Shown: in pieces, positions 48,705-53,194 of the stretch
Layout: each line of letters opens with the position of its first letter
How positions within the stretch are numbered: position 1 is the first letter of the stretch
NCBI GenBank assembly: GCA_002401485.1
Contig: NVTF01000003.1
Span: 1 to 53,194, forward strand
DNA: 53,194 nucleotides
Direction: 5' to 3'
Origin: Elusimicrobiota bacterium
Lineage (GTDB): Bacteria; Elusimicrobiota; Elusimicrobia; UBA1565
The notes under the pieces: model-generated
Databases searched by the model: none
Told to the model about the DNA's origin: nothing
The model's input: only the letters and a program-made list of their open reading frames with translations
Position numbers and translations under genes: made by a program

Positions 48705-49327
48705 TAGCGCTCTTCGATTTGAACTGATTTAAGAATCTGATCCTGAAAGGGACGATCACGACCGTTGCGGCTCACTGCGGAAATCGCCAAGACGGTTTCC
48801 ATTCCGCGAACGACCTCCCCGAAAATGGTGTGCCGCCTATCCAACCACTGCGTGCGCGCCACCGTAATAAAAAACTGGCTCCCATTAGTATTCGGACCGG
48901 AATTTGCCATCGCAAGAATTCCCGGCTTGGAAAAGGAACGCCCCGTTTGGAATTCATCCTTGAAGGTATAACCGGGACCACCGGCCCCGGTACCAGTCGG
49001 GTCTCCGCCCTGGATCATAAAACCCTCAAGCACACGATGAAAGAGTGTTCCTTCGTAGAGAGACCGCTTCGTACGCTTCTTGGTACTGGAGTCGGTCCAC
49101 TCCTTCTCGCCTCGCGCGAGAGAGACGAAGTTCTCGACAGCCAAGGGGGCCTCATCAGGAAATAGCCGTGCTTCAATCGTCCCTTGGCTTGTTTCAAGAA
49201 TCGCGTACAGCCCCGCTTTATCCTCACCGCTCATTCCCGGCAAGCTGCGCGTTTCAGGAATTTTTTTATCCGCAGAGGAACAGGCGCAAGCTGCAGCCGC
49301 AACCATGAAGAGGACAGCCCGCCTCAT
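48704..49327 (-). CDS. Cyclophilin-type peptidyl-prolyl isomerase, probable lipoprotein
   Basis: 207 residues from the ATG at 49327 (overlaps nnrE stop as ATGA). Signal sequence MRRAVLFMVAAAACACSS contains a lipobox-like AAAC/ACAC, so a periplasmic lipoprotein is likely. Cyclophilin core: LFPDEAPLAVENFVSLARGE, then GTLFHRVLEGFMIQGGDPTG, GPGYTFKDEF, LAMANSGPNTNGSQFFIT and HTIFGEVVRGMETV. The key Arg (FHRV), Phe and Gln residues are present, so it should be active in folding exported proteins. Confidence 0.94.
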   Translation of the reverse strand: MRRAVLFMVAAAACACSSADKKIPETRSLPGMSGEDKAGLYAILETSQGTIEARLFPDEAPLAVENFVSLARGEKEWTDSSTKKRTKRSLYEGTLFHRVLEGFMIQGGDPTGTGAGGPGYTFKDEFQTGRSFSKPGILAMANSGPNTNGSQFFITVARTQWLDRRHTIFGEVVRGMETVLAISAVSRNGRDRPFQDQILKSVQIEER

Positions 49328-50046
49328 GCACACATCCGGTTAATGAGATCCTTCGGAAAACCAAGTTCGACAACACGAAGATCACCGACATTTTTCAGCG
49401 CGTGCGGCGCCAAGAGACCGCGTTTAGGTAGCCCGAGGACGAAGGTACGGTCGGCCGTGATAAAAACTCCGCTATGGTGTCCCGTTTCACCGTTGATTCC
49501 TGAGGGAATATCGACCGCGATCACCGGTTTTCCAGCCTTCATCATCCGCTGAATCATACGATGCACAAACCCGGCGGGTTTCCCGCTCGCGCCGGTTCCC
49601 AGCAGTGCATCAATAATCACCACCGAGGACCGCAAGCGCACATCCAGCTCGATCAGTTCTTCGGAAACTTCGTGAACGGACACTCCCGACGCATTCGCTT
49701 TGATTAGATTGTCGTCAACTTCCTTGCCGTATTTTGTCTGACGCTTGGGGGGCATGATGAAAACGATCACCTCAGCTCCTTTCGTCTTAAGATGGCGGGC
49801 TGCGATAAGCCCGTCACCGCCGTTTTTGCCGCGACCGCAGCAAACCGTCACCAACGATCCCTCAATCTTCTCTCCCCTCTCAGCCAAAAATTCGACGACG
49901 CCCTCAGCAACCCCACGACCGGCAATCTCCATAAGATCGAGAGCGGAAATGCCGTACTCATCAATGGCTTTTTTGTCGATCTCCGCCATCAACCGCGGGG
50001 TTACCACGGGATAACCGTCGTATTCATCCGGGATCGGAGCCTTCAC
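49324..50046 (-). CDS. nnrE: NAD(P)H-hydrate epimerase (YjeF N-terminal domain only)
   Basis: 240 residues from a GTG at 50046, overlapping the upstream stop as GTGA; a longer in-frame start would run through the Yip1-like gene. Family motifs: MAEIDKKAIDEYGISALDLM, VCCGRGKNGGDGLIAARHL, LGTGASGKPAG, AVDIPSGINGETG. It converts R to S NADHX/NADPHX for repair. The dehydratase half (NnrD) found in many bacterial fusions is absent and not in the window. Confidence 0.93.
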   Translation of the reverse strand: MKAPIPDEYDGYPVVTPRLMAEIDKKAIDEYGISALDLMEIAGRGVAEGVVEFLAERGEKIEGSLVTVCCGRGKNGGDGLIAARHLKTKGAEVIVFIMPPKRQTKYGKEVDDNLIKANASGVSVHEVSEELIELDVRLRSSVVIIDALLGTGASGKPAGFVHRMIQRMMKAGKPVIAVDIPSGINGETGHHSGVFITADRTFVLGLPKRGLLAPHALKNVGDLRVVELGFPKDLINRMCA

Positions 50047-50633
50047 GCAGCCGCCCGGGAGACAGCGGCGATCACCATCCAAAACATCCCCCCCAGCCCA
50101 AGGACCAGAGCTGCGGCAATCGTCCCATATGGGGCCGCGAGGGACACCGCCGCCTGCAGACGGGAAAACCGGTAATTTAATCGGATCGTACGAACCTTCA
50201 CCAGAAAAACAATGAATCCTATCGAACCCATTGCGATAATGGACGGCCACATGCTGTCTGGAAAAACCGCAAGGGTGATAAGCGTCACGGGCAAAGCCAA
50301 CGACCACGCCAACTCGCTATAGCCGAGCATGACAAAAAGCGGCGTCACACGGCCTTCACCGCCCATGCCATCGGCAAAAAGATGGACAAGAGCCGCCATC
50401 AAAAAACCACTGGCCACATTCCAGACGCAGTACATCAACAGCGCTATCCAGGAGGAGCCGAATGCATTCACACCGCTCAACGATTGTGCGAGAAAGAACG
50501 TTGCCGCCGCTGCAATGTACGCGGCAACGCCAAACGCCACCGGGGGGCGTTCAGACGCGGCCCTGGCCGCACGCTCAGGATGTTCAAGGAAGTCGTAAAA
50601 CAACTCCACACCGTTGGCGGCTCGAACGTTCAT
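50043..50633 (-). CDS. Yip1-family-like membrane protein
   Basis: 196 residues from the ATG at 50633, four bases after the sppA stop. The soluble start FYDFLEHPERAARAASERPP is followed by about five TM helices (FGVAAYIAAAATFFLAQSL; GYSELAWSLALPVTLITLAV; ALVLGLGGMFWMVIAAV). The layout and the LFVMLGYSELAW pattern resemble bacterial Yip1-like proteins. Function unknown. Its stop overlaps the nnrE start. Confidence 0.75.
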   Translation of the reverse strand: MNVRAANGVELFYDFLEHPERAARAASERPPVAFGVAAYIAAAATFFLAQSLSGVNAFGSSWIALLMYCVWNVASGFLMAALVHLFADGMGGEGRVTPLFVMLGYSELAWSLALPVTLITLAVFPDSMWPSIIAMGSIGFIVFLVKVRTIRLNYRFSRLQAAVSLAAPYGTIAAALVLGLGGMFWMVIAAVSRAAA

Positions 50634-50637
50634 CGAT

Positions 50638-51711
50638 TCAATGGCTCCAGCGGTATTCAAGACCCGCGTAGCCAAAAATGCCGATTTCCCGAAGAATTGA
50701 CAAGCGCGGCTCAAGCACAACACTGAGACGCATCTCGAGCATATCCATCAAACTCGAAATCGACTCCGATTCAGGGTACAACTCCGGCTCGCCGTCGATC
50801 CCCGCGAGCTTTCCCGCCAACGCAATCGCATCATGAAAGTCGCCGACCTGATCAATGAGTTTAAACCCCAGTGCCTGCTCTCCCGTGAAAATACGTCCAT
50901 CCGCGTGCGGGCGCACCTCGTCCTTGGAGAGTCCGCGGCCATCCGCCACGGCGGTCAAGAATTGTCCGTAGGCATTATCAATCAGTCCCTGCAAAAGTCT
51001 ACGCTCCTCGGCCGTCATGGGACGGGACATGGAGCCGATATCCTTCATTTTTCCTGATTTTATCGCGCCCATGGTCACGCCGACTTTTTTGAGGAGGCCC
51101 TCAACATTTGTCCTGGAAAAAATCACTCCAATAGACCCGACCAATGTTCCCGGGTGCGCCACGATCTTGTCGCATGCCGCAGCAAGATAATACCCGCCGG
51201 AAGCGGCAACGTCGCCCAACTGCGCAACAAAGGGTTTGCCGGTCTCGCGTCTAATCCGCTGAATCGTGCTGTAAATGTCCTGGACAGAACCGACACTTCC
51301 CCCGGGAGAATTAATCGCCAGCACGATCCCCTTCACCTCGGATTTTTTTGCAAGTTTCTCAATGCGTCTGCGCCAATTGGACGCGCCCCTTCCCCATCGC
51401 CGTCCATCGCCGGCATAAATCGCCCCGGAAATATTGACGACGGCAATGTATTGTTTGTCCTTGGTACTGGACAAAATCGAATGGGAAATCTTTTGAACCG
51501 CCGATTTTCCCTCCTTAGTCGCAGAGTCCGCATCCACACCGGCGCTCCGAGAACGCCACAGCAAAGATCCCGACGCGAATAAAGAAACCGCATACAATCC
51601 CACAAGCATGCGGACGGCCAACCGACGCCGCTTAGGCTTATCGGGAGGGGTAACCTCAGGAACGTCTTCGCTGGGTTCGGGTTGAGGCTCAGGGGTCCAT
51701 TCTTCGTTCAT
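50638..51711 (-). CDS. sppA: Signal peptide peptidase SppA, single-domain (S49)
   Basis: 357 residues. Cytoplasmic Pro/Glu-rich start, one TM (LAVRMLVGLYAVSLFASGSL), then S49 protease core: IVLAINSPGGSVGSVQDIYS, catalytic Ser in GDVAASGGYYLAAACD, catalytic Lys in AIKSGKMKDIGSM. Half the length of the E. coli enzyme, as in Bacillus-type SppA, so an oligomer forms the active sites. It degrades released signal peptides at the membrane. The ATG overlaps the GGDEF gene stop as ATGA. An extra C-terminal part (MDMLEMRLSVVLEPRLSIL) has no clear role. Confidence 0.95.
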   Translation of the reverse strand: MNEEWTPEPQPEPSEDVPEVTPPDKPKRRRLAVRMLVGLYAVSLFASGSLLWRSRSAGVDADSATKEGKSAVQKISHSILSSTKDKQYIAVVNISGAIYAGDGRRWGRGASNWRRRIEKLAKKSEVKGIVLAINSPGGSVGSVQDIYSTIQRIRRETGKPFVAQLGDVAASGGYYLAAACDKIVAHPGTLVGSIGVIFSRTNVEGLLKKVGVTMGAIKSGKMKDIGSMSRPMTAEERRLLQGLIDNAYGQFLTAVADGRGLSKDEVRPHADGRIFTGEQALGFKLIDQVGDFHDAIALAGKLAGIDGEPELYPESESISSLMDMLEMRLSVVLEPRLSILREIGIFGYAGLEYRWSH

Positions 51712-53012
51712 AATACCTTCCGCTTATCCACAATATCTACGACGCGATTGCGCCCGGTCTCTTTGGCGTGATACAACGCCTGATCCGCCCGCTGAACGAT
51801 CAAATTCGCCGTCAAACCATCACGGGGAAAATGAGCGATCCCAATCGAAATTGTCACCTTCACCTGCTTCATCGCGAGCTCAAAGGTTTCCGCCTCGATC
51901 GCACTTCTGACTGCTTCCGCCTTCCTCAAAACTCCTTCCGGCTCCGCCCGTGGTAGAAGGATCGCAAATTCTTCTCCTCCATAACGCGCAACAAAGTCAG
52001 TTTCATACACGCTTTCCCGCAAAATTTCACCGACCCGCTGCAGTACCGTGTCGCCAAAAGGATGTCCGTAACTATCATTCAAATTCTTGAACTTGTCGAT
52101 GTCAAGGATCATGACGCAAAAAGTGGTCTTAAACGTCTGCGCGCGCACGACCTCTTCTGCTATCTTCTCGTCGAAAATACCCCGGCGATACACTCCCGTC
52201 AAGCCGTCAATCTGAGATCCTTTTTCGACCTCCTGGAACAGCCGGATACGCTGGAACGCAAAAGAAATTTCATCTACAAAGGATTGCGCCTTCACCAGCA
52301 TTTTTTCGGGATCGCGTCCGTGAGGAATCCGGGCGTAAAAATAACCCATGAGCTTTTTACTCTCAAAGATCGGCACCGCGACTGCGGGAATATTCCCATC
52401 CACAAGATGGGGGACGGTCACATCAACCGCCCGCTCCTGCAAATGACGCTTCACCGTCTCCCAAGAACTGCCCAAACCGTTTCTAACACCCCGACGCACG
52501 AGGGGCCGCAGGTCCTCATCCTCAGACTCACCAACGATGTAAACCGAAAAATTCTCGATCCGAAGGTACTGCTCGACCGCCAGTTCGAGCCTTGGGCGGA
52601 TATCCTCCCATGTCATCGCTTCCGAGAGAGCCTTGACCATCCCGTACAGGGCAAGAACCTCGCGCTGCTCAATCTCAATATCCTTACTCCGCAGTTTGGT
52701 GGCTTTCAGGTTATCGAACACAATCGCACGCCGGGCTTCACGTTTTTTCTGCTGTTCGCTTAAAACCGCATAGTCCGCCGCGTCGCGGTCGACCATAAAA
52801 CGAATATAGATCGACGCAACGACGAATGCGATCCCGGCGACGAACCACGCGATCGGCGCATCAACACCCGTAAGGAGCACACCACCCAACCACGCGCCCC
52901 CCGCCGCAATAGGAGAGACCGTGGCGGCCCATTTCCGTGTGGGCCATGAATACCAAAGTCCCACCGCAGGGGCGAGACCTGCGACTAAAAACAACACCGA
53001 GAACGCAGCCAT
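51708..53012 (-). CDS. Membrane GAF-GGDEF diguanylate cyclase
   Basis: 434 residues. Two or three TM helices at the N-terminus (about 1-70), a helical linker, GAF domain about 125-265 (YLRIENFSVYIVGESEDEDL; VPIFESKKLMGYFYARIPHG). GGDEF domain about 270-430: IDGLTGVYRRGIFDEK, MILDIDKFKNLNDSYGH, ARYGGEEFAILLPRAEPEG. The active motif GGEEF is intact; the inhibitory site reads YETD instead of RxxD, so product inhibition is probably lost. Should make c-di-GMP. Starts with a one-base overlap (TGATG) to another GGDEF gene. Confidence 0.94.
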   Translation of the reverse strand: MAAFSVLFLVAGLAPAVGLWYSWPTRKWAATVSPIAAGGAWLGGVLLTGVDAPIAWFVAGIAFVVASIYIRFMVDRDAADYAVLSEQQKKREARRAIVFDNLKATKLRSKDIEIEQREVLALYGMVKALSEAMTWEDIRPRLELAVEQYLRIENFSVYIVGESEDEDLRPLVRRGVRNGLGSSWETVKRHLQERAVDVTVPHLVDGNIPAVAVPIFESKKLMGYFYARIPHGRDPEKMLVKAQSFVDEISFAFQRIRLFQEVEKGSQIDGLTGVYRRGIFDEKIAEEVVRAQTFKTTFCVMILDIDKFKNLNDSYGHPFGDTVLQRVGEILRESVYETDFVARYGGEEFAILLPRAEPEGVLRKAEAVRSAIEAETFELAMKQVKVTISIGIAHFPRDGLTANLIVQRADQALYHAKETGRNRVVDIVDKRKVL

Positions 53013-53194
53013 CAGCCGGTCACCTGATTTCGTCCGCTGTGTTTTGAGTTATACATTCGCTCATCAGCCGAACGAACAAGCTGGGTCAGCGACGTCGCGT
53101 CTTTAGGGAACGAAGACACACCAAAACTCATAGTCACCGACGTTCGCCGTCCCTGAAACACGAACGACTCAGCGGCAACCGCCGCCCGGATACG
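53012..53194 (-). CDS. GGDEF-domain protein, C-terminal 60 residues only (window edge)
   Basis: The frame enters from base 53194 and ends TGA at 53012. The fragment TSVTMSFGVSSFPKD followed by LVRSADERMYNSKHSGRNQV is the end of a GGDEF domain (SIGIA-type strand, then ADxALYxAKxxGRN helix). Its signature motif and any sensor domain lie outside the window, so activity cannot be judged. It is related to but distinct from its neighbour. Confidence 0.88.
   Translation of the reverse strand, partial: RIRAAVAAESFVFQGRRTSVTMSFGVSSFPKDATSLTQLVRSADERMYNSKHSGRNQVTG

Noticed and set aside
1-53194. CRISPR array, prophage or toxin-antitoxin module
   Set aside because: No regularly spaced repeats, no phage structural or integrase genes apart from the IS transposase, and no recognisable toxin-antitoxin pair.

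Overview
The window reads as chromosome of a Gram-negative (diderm) bacterium of roughly 55-58% GC. Diderm features are a secretin, several outer-membrane barrel proteins, a periplasmic lipoprotein cyclophilin and an FtsX/EnvC division module. All recognisable host genes are on the minus strand, so the window reads right to left; the only plus-strand gene is an IS481-type transposase. PorV-like barrels, a protein with FlgD-like Ig repeats, many TPR and coiled-coil proteins and fused Tad components would fit lineages such as Elusimicrobiota or Bdellovibrionota. That placement is inference; nothing here fixes the phylum.

Right part (53.2-37.9 kb), in transcription order: two GGDEF genes (the first cut by the window edge), sppA, a Yip1-like membrane protein, nnrE, a cyclophilin lipoprotein and an MBL-fold protein that has lost its metal ligands. 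Then comes IS481 (46.72-48.01 kb), followed by a DUF2339 membrane protein, a HEAT-like protein, an M50 protease, trpS, scpA, scpB, a small membrane protein and glgA. Most neighbours overlap by 1-8 bp or lie a few bases apart, which indicates long translationally coupled operons.

Middle (37.9-19 kb): a tail-anchored secreted protein of unknown function, then a well-formed promoter driving a single-ORF fusion of FtsX to EnvC, ctpA, tsaD, a solute-binding-fold protein without signal peptide, a GAF-GAF-GGDEF protein and an outer-membrane barrel with a coiled-coil tail. These are followed by TPR, coiled-coil/beta-propeller and polytopic membrane proteins, then a 1122-residue secreted protein with seven FlgD-like repeats coupled to a PorV-like barrel.

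Tad/Flp pilus locus (19-7.6 kb): from a TTGACG-17-TACAAT promoter run two Flp-type prepilins, tadE, cpaB, a secretin reduced to its core, a TadZ-TadA fusion ATPase, tadB with an extra N-terminal domain, and tadC. Three TPR genes carrying a shared cysteine-pair module and a kinase-less HAMP/PAS sensor complete it. A prepilin peptidase is not in the window.

Left part (7.6-0 kb): a signalling operon with its own promoter (membrane protein, OmpR-type regulator with a dead receiver, single-domain receiver, Cache-HAMP histidine kinase, receiver-kinase hybrid, NarL-type regulator) ends in a strong terminator. After it come a secreted protein with an FNR-like site in its promoter, a possible 54-residue ORF and the start of an outer-membrane protein. 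Its position suggests this signalling block controls the pilus locus, but that is inference. No rRNA, tRNA or CRISPR was seen.
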